Shown here: positions 11,538-24,400 of the stretch, piece after piece
Layout: each line of letters begins with the position of its first letter
Position numbering within the stretch: the first letter of the stretch is position 1
Origin: Ulva prolifera
Lineage: Eukaryota; Chlorophyta; Ulvophyceae; Ulvales; Ulvaceae
DNA length: 64,000 nt
Direction: 5' to 3'
Assembly: GCA_023078555.1 (NCBI GenBank)
Contig: CM041198.1
Span: 3,705,354-3,769,353, forward strand
The notes under the pieces: model-generated
Seen by the model: the letters and a program-made list of their open reading frames with translations, nothing else
The model's database searches: none
Told to the model about the DNA's origin: nothing
Position numbers and translations under genes: made by a program

Positions 11538-12479
11538 CTAAACGATGGGACTCCAGCGCACCTGATTCCAGGCAGCCAGAAACCGCTCTGTGTCGCGACT
11601 GCTCTGAAAGATATCCCAGTCAATGCCCGTCCGTGGCATTCTGCCAACCCCCTCACTCCTGGTACTAGTCGCCGGCTGAATCGGCTCCCGTTCGCAGCCC
11701 GCTGCAGGCCCTATGCTTGACTGTGGCAGAGAGATTCCACACAGCGACCATATTGTGGCTCCAGCCCGCCGCCGCCAGTCCAGCAGGGCTCCCATGCGTG
11801 TGAGCTTCACACTGCTGGGTCTCTCGCTGAGCCCTCCAACACAGGCCAGGGCCGGGGAGTCATCATGATGCAGAGCATGCTGCAGGCCATCGCACGAAAG
11901 CACTGACTCAGCCACCAGCCAGGTCCACACGTCGCTGACCGTCATGCCTGAACGCTGATCCATCTCTGGCCTGGAGCTGAGCCCGTGTCCCCAGACTGCT
12001 GTCGGCGGGGCCACGCAACCGCTTCCTGTTGGGCTGACATCACTGCCAGCGATGGAGGCTGTGCGGCTAGCATGATGGACTTCTGCAGACTCTGAGACAG
12101 GACCAGCGCGGACTCGTCGGGCGATTCGAGACGGCAGCCCCGCCTCAGCATATGCATGCTCTTCATCCTGTCGCTCAACGTCCGTTACCAGTGGCTCGCA
12201 AGCTACCGGCGTGTGCGGCCTTCGCATGCTGGATAATCTGGGCAGGCTAGCCAATCTCAGCACGCTGTGCGCTGAGGAGCCAAGCAAGCGCTTGAGCACC
12301 CACCACAGCCACGTGCTCCGGATGGGTCCGGGCATCTCCCCTCGTCCTGACCAGGGTCCGGCAGGGCCGGCGGCGGCGTCGTGGCTGTGGAGTCGTGCGG
12401 CGCGGGTGGTGGCGAGCATTGCAATGGTCAGGAGGTAGGTCGCCGTTCGGCGAGTATACATCACCCCATGTGCATCCAT
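11538..12479 (-). CDS. Probable cytoplasmic tail exon of the polycystin-like gene
   Basis: A 313-codon open frame lies downstream of the S6-like helix on the same strand. It begins with a short hydrophobic/basic segment (YLLTIAMLATTRAARLHS), contains WLWWVLKRLLG and is otherwise Arg/Ser-rich. Assignment as the C-terminal tail rests on position and lack of interruption, not on a recognised domain. It could instead be an unrelated frame. A donor-like CAG|GTGCGC lies near its end, so further exons are possible. Confidence 0.4.
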   Translation of the reverse strand: MDAHGVMYTRRTATYLLTIAMLATTRAARLHSHDAAAGPAGPWSGRGEMPGPIRSTWLWWVLKRLLGSSAHSVLRLASLPRLSSMRRPHTPVACEPLVTDVERQDEEHAYAEAGLPSRIARRVRAGPVSESAEVHHASRTASIAGSDVSPTGSGCVAPPTAVWGHGLSSRPEMDQRSGMTVSDVWTWLVAESVLSCDGLQHALHHDDSPALACVGGLSERPSSVKLTRMGALLDWRRRAGATIWSLCGISLPQSSIGPAAGCEREPIQPATSTRSEGVGRMPRTGIDWDIFQSSRDTERFLAAWNQVRWSPIV

Positions 12480-15400
12480 CGGCAGTGCGCGGCCGCTTGC
12501 TCCACATCCATCGCCCTACACAGAAGTCTATGATCGAGATCCATGAACCGCGGCGTGCATGAATTTCAGGAATATGGCGTGTGCACAGTGAGCCTGGAGC
12601 GCACGTATCCACGCATGATGTTGCCGCGGCTAGATGGGGCAGGGCCTGGGCCAAGGTCGAGTCCGCCAGCAGACCGGCCGTACACCGGCCGCGCTCCCGT
12701 GCGTCCGCGGTGGCTGAGGTGCTGAAGCAGGCTTTCGTGAGCAGCTAGGCTCCTGTTCTCCGTGCGAGGGCGCGACCACTGCAGCGGCCTCAGCTTCCGT
12801 CAGGCAAGCGCTATCGGGTGGTGCATGTGTGTGCTGTGTCACAGAGCCATATTGGGAACGGCAGGCAGCACAGCATACAGCACAGCAACACATCGCGGCT
12901 CCATCACACATGTCACACATGTAATGTGCTGGGTAGCTTCATTCCAGCAGGGGCTGGGTATCTAGCCCATCGAACTACCGTGTGCATGATGCATTATTAA
13001 TCGAACAGACGAAGGTGTGCTCTGCTCCCGTTGGATGTGACCAGTCCTACGTTACGAACGGGTAAGGCTCCCTCGGTGAGTACTCAGCTGGAATCGACCC
13101 ACCTTCCAAAACACGTGCTCTGCGTCAGGTGCGGTGTCCGCGCGGTTGTCCAACATCTGCGGGTGCCGCCAGCCGCGCACAGCTGTAGCGATGACGGATG
13201 CTGTGAAGGCTGCTGCGAGTGCAGCTGCGGCGAGCGCAGCCGCCACGGCCAAGAACGCCTCGAGAGGGCCCCTCTCAAAGCCAATTGGATACAGGGCGTC
13301 GCGCAGCGGGCGAACAGAGCCTACACAGCACGCGCAATGGGAGCTAGCCAGCTGCTGTCACCCGGCAGTAGCGCAAGCCAGAAGTGTCGGCCATGCACGC
13401 ACCCGCAGCGGCCATCTCCCATGGGAGGGCAAGCACGCCTCGCAGCGTGCTGTGCCATGCTGTCCCCTTGTCTCCCGCCAGCAGCAGAATCAGCACGGCC
13501 AGTGGGACACACACGGCGGCTGCCGTGGCCAGGCACGCCAGCAGGTCCCCTCCCACAGCCACGACGGCATGCAGCACAGGCGCTAGGCGGGGCACGGAGG
13601 CCACCAGCAAAACCCACTGCAGCAGCATGAGAGCAGCGCTCATGGCCTGGAGCATGGCGTAGGTGTCATCAGTGGTGAGTGCACGTGCCAGCGCAGCCTG
13701 CACAGCGATATACCATTAGCCGGTCTCATGCCAGACAGAGCGGACGCGCTAGCATGTGTGACTGTTAGTCCTTGGTTCTGACTGTGAGCCCGAACTGGTA
13801 AAGCCACCCAAGGCTGGTTTTAGGAATGACGATTACAAGTGGCCTCATGCCTGCAGACTGTGGTTTAAGTGAGCAAGGTTCAGGTGATCAGGCACGCGCA
13901 CCTTGTCACGCAGCATGCCATTGAGGCCGGAGTTGTCGTCCGGCCTGGCCCACAGCGGCATGTCCCACACGGCAAAGGCAGCACCGGAGGGGCACATCGG
14001 CACATCGGCGGAGGCCGCCAGCTGTGCAACCTTCACAATGTCCTCATGCAACATGCTGAAAGCCCCCGCTTTGGCTGGCATGGTCACGCGTGCCTCTGCC
14101 GCGATGTCAGCATGCATCTCCCGGCCAGGCTGCCCAGCGTCGGGCAGGAGGTTCCGCTGCACCATGGCAGCGACAAGCATGCATGCCGCCGCTGCTTGCG
14201 CACCCGCAATGCATGCAGCCAACGCACTCGCCCAGGTAGACCCAAGGTCCCCAAGACCCCGCATCATTGGCAACTCCTCGTCCCTGCGCATACCCCCCCG
14301 TCCTGTCCTGGCTGGCCTCCCGCGCTGCAGCCTCACCCCACCGCCGCACGCCAACAAGACACACAGCACCGCCATTGCAATCACCACCGCATCAGCCACA
14401 AACTGTCGGACGCCAGCAGCGCTGGCCATGTCCAAAGTTGAGCTAGCCGCCTGGACGTTGGTGTGCATGCTGTACCTGCCACCAAGCGTGTTGCGGAACA
14501 GAAGAGTCACAACACCAACAACCCGCCGCGCCGCATTGAAGGTGCCAAACTGAACCATCAGCTGCTGTGTTCTGCCATCCAGGAAGCCACCTTCGGAGAG
14601 CACACGCAGGAGGCGGACCACCGGCCCTCGGGCCTGCGACACCTGCACGATGAAACCGCGTTTGCGTGGATGCACAACTCTTCCCAGTGCAGTGTGCCAG
14701 AGCACCTCTCATGGGCGCTGCAAAGCACAAGAGCTGTAAGGTGTGTCATCGGGCGCGCCTCAAACACAACGGGGAAGCCGGGCGGAAGCCCGTGCGCCGG
14801 CCGGGGGAAGAATCCGCGGGGCATGCCGACGCTGGTGACCTCGCCGGCCGCAGCGGAGGTGTTGTAGAAGGATGAGGCCCGGCCCTGCAGCTGGGGGTTG
14901 AACAGGTCGGACCGCGGATTGAACATTGGGTCGCTGCCGAAGGGCGCAGGGCCGCCGCCTGTAGCATCACCATCGGCTTGTGCCATCGGCACGCCTAGCG
15001 GCAGGGTGCATTGGCGGTCCAACCTCTGGAATCGCGTCCAACACCTGCCCGAACCGATCGGGGGGCTGTGCCGCGTTTGGTGCAGCAGCACTCCATTCAG
15101 GACCTGCAACGGCACCGCGTTTTCAGCCAACATGAGTTCCCACCACGGCCACATGGCGGCCCCGAGCCTCCTCTGAACGAGTGAACATAGGCCGTATTAG
15201 CGCACCTGGTTGCCGCCCCCAAACAGCCTTGTTTGCTGCCGCGAGTGCGCTTGCCGATCCTCTGTGGACGAATCAGCAGTAGGAGGTGTGCCAGAACGCA
15301 GGGATCTGCTATGTGCCTGGCGGCCCGGCTGCAATTGCAGGCGGCGCAATCCGTTGGCAGCGAACGAAGCGCTCAGAACCCGCACAACTTCAATCAGAGA

Positions 15401-18400
15401 GGCGGTCCGTGTCTCAGATAGAACACCACCTCCTGCTGGACCTGACTGAGAGGCAACAGCGGAGGCTGCGGTGGTCTCGAGGTCCCGCAACGCATAGGCA
15501 CACGTGGAGGAGGCAACTCCCTGCAGCCTGAGCTCCAGCAGCACAGCAGCAGGTGCCTCAGACTCAGCCTGCGCCAAGCCGATCTTCTCAACCACAGCCG
15601 CTTCTGCCTCGATGGATGTGAGCAGGGCATTGACAAGATTGCAGTAGCGTGATGCCACTGCTAGCGCCGCCGAGTTCTCCTCCAAGGCCTGTATGCCAGG
15701 CGCCGGCCGTTGTTCCAGGCTGTGTGCAGATCGGCTGCATCGAAGCTCAGGTGCCTCTTGCACACACAAATCATTCATTGGCTGCTTTCAATGCTTGACC
15801 AATAAAACAAAGAACCCATACGGTAAGTTTGCCGTGGCTCTCAGAGGAACGTCCACACGCCCATACTCATGGGCCCATTTCTTTCATCCAGGGCCGTCAA
15901 GGCCGAGTACAGTCCAGTACAGCACCTGCTCACCGGATGCGCCCCGCTCCAGACTTGCTTGGACAGCAGCAAAGCCTGCCGAGTCTGACTCAGCGGCGCT
16001 GTCCAGGGCGCTCTCAAGCATGCTCAACACGACAGTCTCCACGTCTGGAGATGGGCAGGTGTCAGGTTGTGGGTAGCCGGCAGCGGCCACTTCGACAGCC
16101 ACAAAGGCCTCATTCGCTGGCAAGAGGGGGCCGCCGCGGGAGGCGAGCAGCTCCAGCACGCGCGTCACGCTGCGGCGATCCCCCGCAGCAGCTGCGAGAG
16201 TGGCATTTGCGCAGCGCAGCACATCCGCGATGGCTGCGCCGGACGCATGCACTTCAGACGCTATGGCGGTGCTGTTGATCATGAAGGAAAGCGAAGCGGG
16301 AATCCTGGCCTGCAGCAGCAGCCAGCATGCTGAGCCAGTCATGAGAGCAGAGAAATTGCCCATGCAGATTGCCCATGCAGAGAAATTGCCCATGCAGAGA
16401 AATTGCCCATGCTCCCTGTAGGCACCTGTGCTACACGCACTCAAGCAGCCCTAGAAGCCTCAGAGCTGACGACCCCGCCCCCAACCACATCTCCAATCAT
16501 GTTCATCTGAGACCGAATGTGCCGATTGTCAGGACAGATGCGATATTTTGGCGACGGGCCTGGTATCTACAGGTGCCCTTGTGCAGCTTAGTTAAATTGC
16601 ATCACTTGTTGCACGGAGTTGGGCCACAAGAAACACTGCCATGAGCAACGCAGGCGAGACGTCACACCTCTATCGCTAGAATGCCAGACGCTGGGTCGGT
16701 CCAAAGTATTGACGATATCGGCGTGCTTGTCCGCGTGAAATCCATCACCAGAGGCACAGACGAGCCGGTGATGCTCTGCATGGCTGCACACTCCGCGGAG
16801 CCAAGCGCCGCCTGCATGCTCTCCTGCAAGACCTCCCGGGCAGCCCAGAGCGCCTCGTTTGTGGTCGTGCTACCCCCCGCCATGGCATCCACAAGTCCGT
16901 CCACCGAAAGAGTTGCGTCAGCGGCTCCAGGCACCCTCACCGTGCACACCACAGCCACCTGTGCGGCCGCAAGCCGCTGCATCACAGTCACACGGATCAC
17001 AGCCGCATTGGATAGCTTACCGCCGGGCGAGCGCGCTGTGTAGGTGAGCTCGTGCCAGCCCGCCATGCACAGCCCTCGGCTGATAGCATCTGCAGAGCAT
17101 AGCATGCATGTGCCGGCGGCGATGCTGACTGCGCTGCACGCTTGCTCTGGCGCATAACCCGCCGTTTGATACAGCTGCAGCGGCGCCTGTGGTTGTACCA
17201 CCGTGCCTGCTTGCAGAACCTCTGCCACAACTCCACAGCTGCTAGCGGCAGAGGCGGCGGTGCAGAGCTGCAACGGCACCGGCGACGGCATGCCGCAGGG
17301 CACCGTCACATCAAGGGACACCTGTGGCCACAGCTTCCCAGGCTGCGCGGTAACCCCTGTCAGCGCTGGAATGATGGCCGCGGCAAATCTGACTCTCGGC
17401 AGAGGCTGTGCTTCATCTGGTGTGCCTAGTCCCTGAATCGCCCCCTGGCCCACCAAAAGGCTGCGGACTGAGCACGGGGAGGTGCCGCAGGGTTCTCCCG
17501 GAAGGTCAGGGCAGTAGAGCTGGCCTGTCAGGCACGGAGACACGACTGTGACTGTGCGGGTGGCGCTGACGGAGCGGCCCGGAGCGGCCGGATCAAAGGC
17601 GAGGAAGGTGACGGTGAAGGAGGTGCCTATGGGGCTGGTCATGCTTGTGACACCACAGCCGCGGAGGCCCTTCCGCACAAACTCATGACCCGGGCAGCCG
17701 AGCGGCAGGCAGTCCTGCGGCGGGCATGCAAGCACGACGGCGCTGGAGGGGCTGCCGTCGATTGACACTGCGAATGCCCCTGCATTGCCGTTGCTCAAGT
17801 CAAGCCCGGCTTTCTGTTTCCCTGGGGCAGATGCATGCAGGAGACATACCTGCCTCGTGCCGTGCACAGCAGACGTGCTGTCAAGCACAGCATCTATCCA
17901 ACCACATGGAGAGCGTTGAGAGGTAGGGTGTGTCACACCTGGCTCACACAGGGTGCCACGCTGCAGCAGGTCAGCAGTGCAAGCGTTGTACTCCTGGCCA
18001 CGAGGCACCAGTGCCAGCTGTTCGCTCCCCATACCAGGAACAGGCAGCAGGCGAAGCCCCAGGCCCCCCGTGGACGCTGCCTCTGCTGCCGGGCCCCCTT
18101 CGTCCAGCGCGATCACCGCGACCGTCCGCGACACCGCCACGCGTTGCGATGATGCCGAGTCCACGATGGAGAACGTGACGGTGTACTCTTCCGGCACACT
18201 AGTGTCAATGCCACAGAGCGTCAGGCCGTAAAGCGCAAAGGAGTACCCTGGAACGCAGGCGTCGACAAAGGCAGAGACGTCTCCTTCCACAGGGTCACGC
18301 GCAGCCACTCCGCGGTCGCACGGGAGCTCCTGTAGCCACGTGGCGCCGCACCGGCCATACGGCTCAAACTGTGCCACCGTAACGACTGCCGGACCGACCA

Positions 18401-21400
18401 ACTGGATGGTGGTCACTGGGGCGGGACGGGGGGGACTTGGCAGGGGCGCGCCAACACACGCCGCCGCCTGCACGCTGCAGAACCACCCTGTATCGCCCTC
18501 GCATGCAGGCCTGCCGTCAGGGCAGCCGACGATGATGCGGCGCTCGGCACGCGCAGCCTCGTTCCCGGCGCCGTCGGCGACAGCGTAGACAATGCGGAGC
18601 GGGGCATCTGGGGGGGTTGGGTTTGTCGTGTCCACTGCGGCGGCGCCACGTGCCGACACACGGTCCGTGAGGTACCCATCTATGTCGTCAAACGCAGTTG
18701 CGCCCGGGTCCGTGTACGCCTCCCCGGCCGTCACCCGGGTTTCCATGACCCTTCCTGCACCCCCTGTGGCTACCACACGGTGCATGGGTGCCGCACCGAG
18801 CAGTTTGATCACCGGAGGTGTCGCATCGACTGCGGCAGCAGCGGAAAGAGCATTCTGCTGCGAGGCCTGGCCGCCGCCTGCATTGGGGGAAGCAAGCGAA
18901 GCTAGGCCCGGCGGAAAGCAGAGGCCGTCGACGCTACACACGTCACCGGCGCATGCAACTTCAGGGCCGGGGCACAGCACGCCGGAGCCAGCAAAGTAGA
19001 GGAGCTGCGTGGCTGGTGCTGATGAGCGCCCCTGAGGGTCTGACGCGCTGTACCTCACGGCGAGCGGGCCGTAGAGGTCGGTGGAGGTGTCATAAGGCAG
19101 CGCAGGCAGCAGGGAGTGGTCCCGCATGTATGGCAGAGCTGCGGCCATGCCCTCGGCCGTGACCGTCACGTCGAGGGGGGTCTCAAAGTCATGGACAAAC
19201 AGCTGCGGCGGCATGAGGGCACCGGGGTAGAGAATGGCAGATGGTGCGAGCAGCTTGAGAACCGGCGGCTGGTTGACCACCGTGCCATCAGGCGTGGGTG
19301 GTGGTGGTGCGGGGCCGGCGTCTGGGGCAGCTGCGAGGGCTGGTGGAGGCGGGGCTGCAAAGAGGGCATCTTTGGATGACTGGGGTGGCTGAGGGGCCGG
19401 GGGCGGCAGAGCGGGAGGTGGAGGGGGTGGTGGCGGAGGTCTACGCAGCATAAATGGGGGAGGGGAGGGAGGCGGAGGCGGTGGGTCTGGCGGGAAAGGG
19501 GGTGGTGGTAGCGGGGGGGGTGGTGACGGGGGCGGCGCGGGTGGGGGCGAAGGGGGTGAAAATGGGGGCGGTGAAGGGGATGGAGATGGGGGCGGTGATG
19601 GGGGTGGGGAAGGGGGTGGGTAAGGGGGTGGGGAAGGGGGTGGGTAAGGAGGTGGGGAAGGGGGGTGGGGAAGGGGGTGGGGAAGGGGGTGGAAACGGAG
19701 GCGGCGACGGGGGTGGAAACGGAGGCGGTGATGGGGGTGGTGACGGAGGCGGTGATGGGGGTGGTGACGGGGGTGGCCAGGGGGGTGGCGAGGGGGGCGG
19801 TGAGGGCGGAGGTGCAGGGGGTGGAAAGGGGGGCGGTGACGGAGGTGGTGACGGGGGTGGCGAGGGGGGCGGTGGCCATGGGGGTGGTGGATAGTCCAGC
19901 GCCGACACCAATTTGCTGCCTGACACTATGTCTGCAGGCACCGTGGCTCTCACGCATGGAGGGGATGCACTCGAGATGACCGAGCATGCGCAGGGTGGAC
20001 ACAGCGTGCACCTACATGCAGGCGCGGTGCATATGCTGGTGCAGGTGTTGCGTGGGGCCCACACACAGAAACGCACACCTGGCGCGCTACATATTGAGCG
20101 CATCAAGGCGCCATCATGTACGCCTAACCCATGCTTTGATGGGAGAGGATGCGCTCGGCAACCAGGCCTGCACCGGCTGACTCAGCGCCGGCCAGGCAGA
20201 CACAATGCGGCAAAGCAACTGAGGATCCACGTCAGGTCGTCTCTGGCAAGGAGCTGATCTCACAGTGCCTCTTTCGAGGTATCTGGACGAAAGTGGCTTG
20301 CTTCGCACCATGGGGGTAGAAATGTGTGCTGCAAGTGGCTGATCTTGAGCTGTACTCTCCCCGCAGCCAGTTCATCTGACGATCGCTCAGGGCCTCATCG
20401 TGGATGGACGCATACTGGAACCGCCCCAGGAAGGTGGCACCAGGTTGAGGAGTTTCAGGGACGGACCAAGAAACGGATGTCCCAAAGGCCCCCATCATCA
20501 CCTCCTCTGGCACGCCCCCTGCCGCCGATATCTGCATAGCCGCCCTGGGTTATGTCAAATCGAAAGCCCCTCGAGAGTCAATGTGTTGGTTTGAATGATC
20601 TGCTTGCGCTCATGCAGGCTGCAGCGCCGTCGTGTGCGGTGTGCTGTTGAGACCCGGCCGCCCGAAATGAGACAAGGGTGCTCCTTCTGGAAGAGGGGCT
20701 GCTGGGCTGAGCGCAGGTGCAGCCGCCCACAGCCAATCATGCGGCTTGGGGCATAGGTCACCGCAAGTGCCAGCTGCATGCCACTGGCTTTGTACACAGA
20801 GGTGCCCACGGCCGCAGCCCCTGGGCACTGACGGTCAATATGATTGCATATGTGGTCCCTTCAATTTGGAGTTGTAGATCAATGTCCTCTTCAGGAGTCG
20901 GCTCAGTAAATTCAGATTAGTTTACTTTTCTGCCGCAACAGCGCTCGCAGGATGGCGCCAGCATGCAGCTTGACATCCCAGCCTTTGTTACAACATCCAG
21001 CCGTACAGATGTGGCATGATTCAGAATACGTCCAGGCCAACGATCCAAGGGCTTGGATGCAAGGCTGGTGCACCAAGATTGCCGCGCTATTGGGCTGCCT
21101 TGTTGGTGATGTATCTCACCAAGTGATAAGCCACTTTGATGTCGCGTTGTGGTGGACCTCATCAGGCATGGTCCGACCCACATAGGCAAGCAATGATTCA
21201 GGAGACAGGACACCAGACGAGCGAGTACAGGGGGGCCACACCAGAGCAAGCATGCCCGCTGAATTCGTGGTTCTCATCAAGTGTCCATTCTCAAATATGT
21301 CCACCCTGTGCCCATGTGCGCTGTATCGCATACCCACATAGCGGGACAGCGAGAATGCACCGTTGTTCGTTGTGGTCGCGCTGGCGCAGATGCCGTTCAG

Positions 21401-24400
21401 GCACAGGACAACCGTCATGGTCCCAGCCACATCACTCTGAATGCGCCAAGAGACCTCATCATCGGCGCTAGATAGCGAGAGCAGCGTGGCGTCTGCAGGA
21501 GGTGCTCCAGTGTTGGAGTCAACGTCCACAACGATTTTCATCATCACACTGAATCCGCCGGAATTGGCGTGCCTGAAGGTTTGAGCGGGAATCAGGAAGC
21601 CTTGTGGATTAGTCCCGTCAAAGGTCCAAAGGAAGCCAGTTTTTGTTGGGCGATGGCTGGCGGAGGGGAACTCGGTGATGGCGGGTATGGGTGTGTGACA
21701 GAGGCCTTCATCGCGGCTGCTCAGCACTCCCAGCGCTGACACCCGGCCATCTGCACCAGCACACCGCTGCCTTGTTGAGCGCGCTCGCGAGAACACGTGC
21801 ACGCAATCCGTGCACTGACTACCTCCAGTGTAGCCAATACAATGCGATAGCCTGACTAATACGATGTGTCAGCTGGTCTGCACGATCGGGGAGGTTGGTT
21901 TTGGGGGATGCTGTCAGGCAGGCGCCAATGAAGGAGCGCAGTGCTCGTTGCTGGGTAGTGGACGCAAACACAAACCGCCATTTGCTTCTGGGGGCGCAGC
22001 TTGTACACGGACCTGCCCGCGGGCGTAAGGGGAGCTACCACACCTGACAGTAGAGTTCCAAGGCAAGCAAACTCAGATCAATTTGCTTCACACACGCATA
22101 CAATTCACGGGCATTTGAGTTGTACCTCGCTCTTGCTGTGCGCACATGGCGCCACTCAGAGAAGCCATGCTTGAGATCTCAGAAGGGGACAGCGAGCGGT
22201 CAAACACTGCAAAATACTGCACTGTGCCATCCATGACATGTTCAAATGCGTCCTCAAGAAGTAGCCCGCCGAGCACCATGCCCTGCACCCAGTGGTCTGG
22301 GATGCTCACCTCCTGCATACGGATCCGCGAATGTGTGGATGTGACATGGTGAACTTGCTGACAGTGCATAGAAAGTTTCCGGACATCAGGCGTTCCATGA
22401 TAACACAAACGGAGGCAGCCAGACACGGCCATCAGCAGATTGGGTGCTGCAGGTGCACAAGACATGAGAGAGTGACATTACAATGCTCAGACCGACTGAC
22501 ATCTTACGCAGGTCGCCAGCAAAGGGGGATGTGCACGGGATTGCCATTGCATAACAGTCCAGACTGCATGCGTGAATGGTGAATGGCAAAAACGCGCCGG
22601 AGACAATATTGCATACCACAGCAGCACCGGCTGAGCAGGTCATCGCCACATCCTGGCACTGGTTGTGTTGCGCGTGACCCTGAGTGGCTGCTGCCACTGT
22701 GACATCTCAGCACAGGGCCCCCGCTAAGCTAGCAGTGAGTGCAACACTGGCACAAATCCGAAGCATGTGTCCCCACACAACCGCGCAAATTGCATTACTG
22801 CAATCTGGTATGAATTTCTGAGCTTTACGATTCTATGATACCACATGCGCGTGGAGGGGGCTGTAGTGGCTGCTTCTGCAGCTGGCAGAGCAGCAACCAC
22901 GGTGGGCACCACTGCTGCAACATCAACGAGCTGCTGGAGCATACGGATCCTTAAGCCTAATTAGAGCATTCATCGGCGGAAGCGCACTGCAGAGATCGCC
23001 ACCCTCGTCGCGTCTTCCCAGATCTCCAGCTTCTTGAGCAGCGACGTGTAGCGGAAAGCAAACGCCACCGTACTGCCGTACAGTGATAGAACAGGCCACG
23101 TTGCACACACGCCCTGTGCACAGAAGTGCAAGGTAGGTGTGGAAGACCCTTCGGTCAAGACAAATGCAGTGAGAGCGCCGACATCACTGCTGGCCTCGAT
23201 GGCAAACAGGAACGTGTATGTGGCTGCTGCTGCGGCGTCGTCAGAGTCGCTTGGAGCGGAGCTGCTGCTAGCTATAGCCAGCTGCACAATCAGCGTAACG
23301 GTGAAGCCGGAGCCTGACTGCGCGTGCAGATGGAGGGGTCGAGTCAGGGTCAGCAGGTGAGGATCGGTGGGGCGGATGACGAAGCCGTCGGCGCTGACTG
23401 TAGGTTTGGCGGCTATGATGCTAGGGGAGGCGGGGCGAGACATGGCCATGAGCGGTGACTCGGGCCTGTTACAGATGCCATCGTTGGCAGTGCCCCCGTC
23501 GGGGCCCATGGCCACGACAACATTCCGCACTGCAGGCACCAGTCACAGGTCAGCAGACACAACCGTTTGCTCCACTGGTCACTGTGCAACAATGGAACAC
23601 GCTGGCAGCGTGCCCTGTGTGCCAGGCCGCGCACCAAGGCAAGTGTTTTGCAGGAGTGGGGATTAAAAAAACTGGATTTGCCTCACCAATGCTGACGGTG
23701 GCAAGTCCCAGAGCACTCTCAGATCAAGTTCTGGAGCGAGGTCGCACGTCTGAAACGTGACAGTCGCTGTACTGTTGCACTCCAGTGCCATCACAATTCT
23801 GTGCTTCAGCGGCACGTCACAAGCAGTGTGCATTCCAAGTGTGCTACAGCTACTGAGCAGCATGCTGGTCGTGCAGCCAGCCTCGCTGCGGGCTATGCCA
23901 TCCGCATGAAATGGCGCAAAGCTTTGGTTACGTAAGTCACGTGTGTACTGTAGTACTGCCACGGCCGCTGAGGCAGAGCTGCATTGGAGTCAGCTGGAGG
24001 TGATAAAGATCTCAAGAGGGAGCACACTGTTCTGCAGGTCGCGGCATGGGGTGGAAGACGTGCTTAAGGTCTGCATCATAAGCTCCACTTGATCCATTTC
24101 CATTGCGCCATCCAGCAAGGCGAAGGCCTTCAGGTGAACCTCCAGTGATCCGAGATGGGAATCCCCCACGCGACAAGTGTGGAACAGCTCATCAGGAGCA
24201 TTGCCCTGCACACAAACGACAGGCTAAAAATGCTGCTCAGTAGGCACAGATATTCACCTTGGGAGAGCAGGCAACGCATGTTTGCAGGCACCACCTGGAT
24301 GAACACACTTGCGGCTTTCAATGCGGTCATAACTGTTGTGCGAGCCACCCGATGCAGGGCTTGCAGGATACATCCTTATGTACGCAGGCGCACGGAGATA

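Noticed and set aside
13031-13630. Plus-strand Ala/Arg-rich frame opposite the S4-S6 exons
   Set aside because: Antisense shadow of the helix-coding exons; no domain.
19454-19894. Plus-strand frame of Gly-rich (GGGEGGG)n residues
   Set aside because: Antisense translation of the proline rod; no start context or flanking exon on that strand.
19166-20011. Long minus-strand frame of His/Pro-rich repeats (PFPTPLPHLL type) in the proline-rod region
   Set aside because: It is an alternative frame through the same G/C-rich repeat. The SPPP frame connects to a good acceptor at 19932 and makes biological sense.
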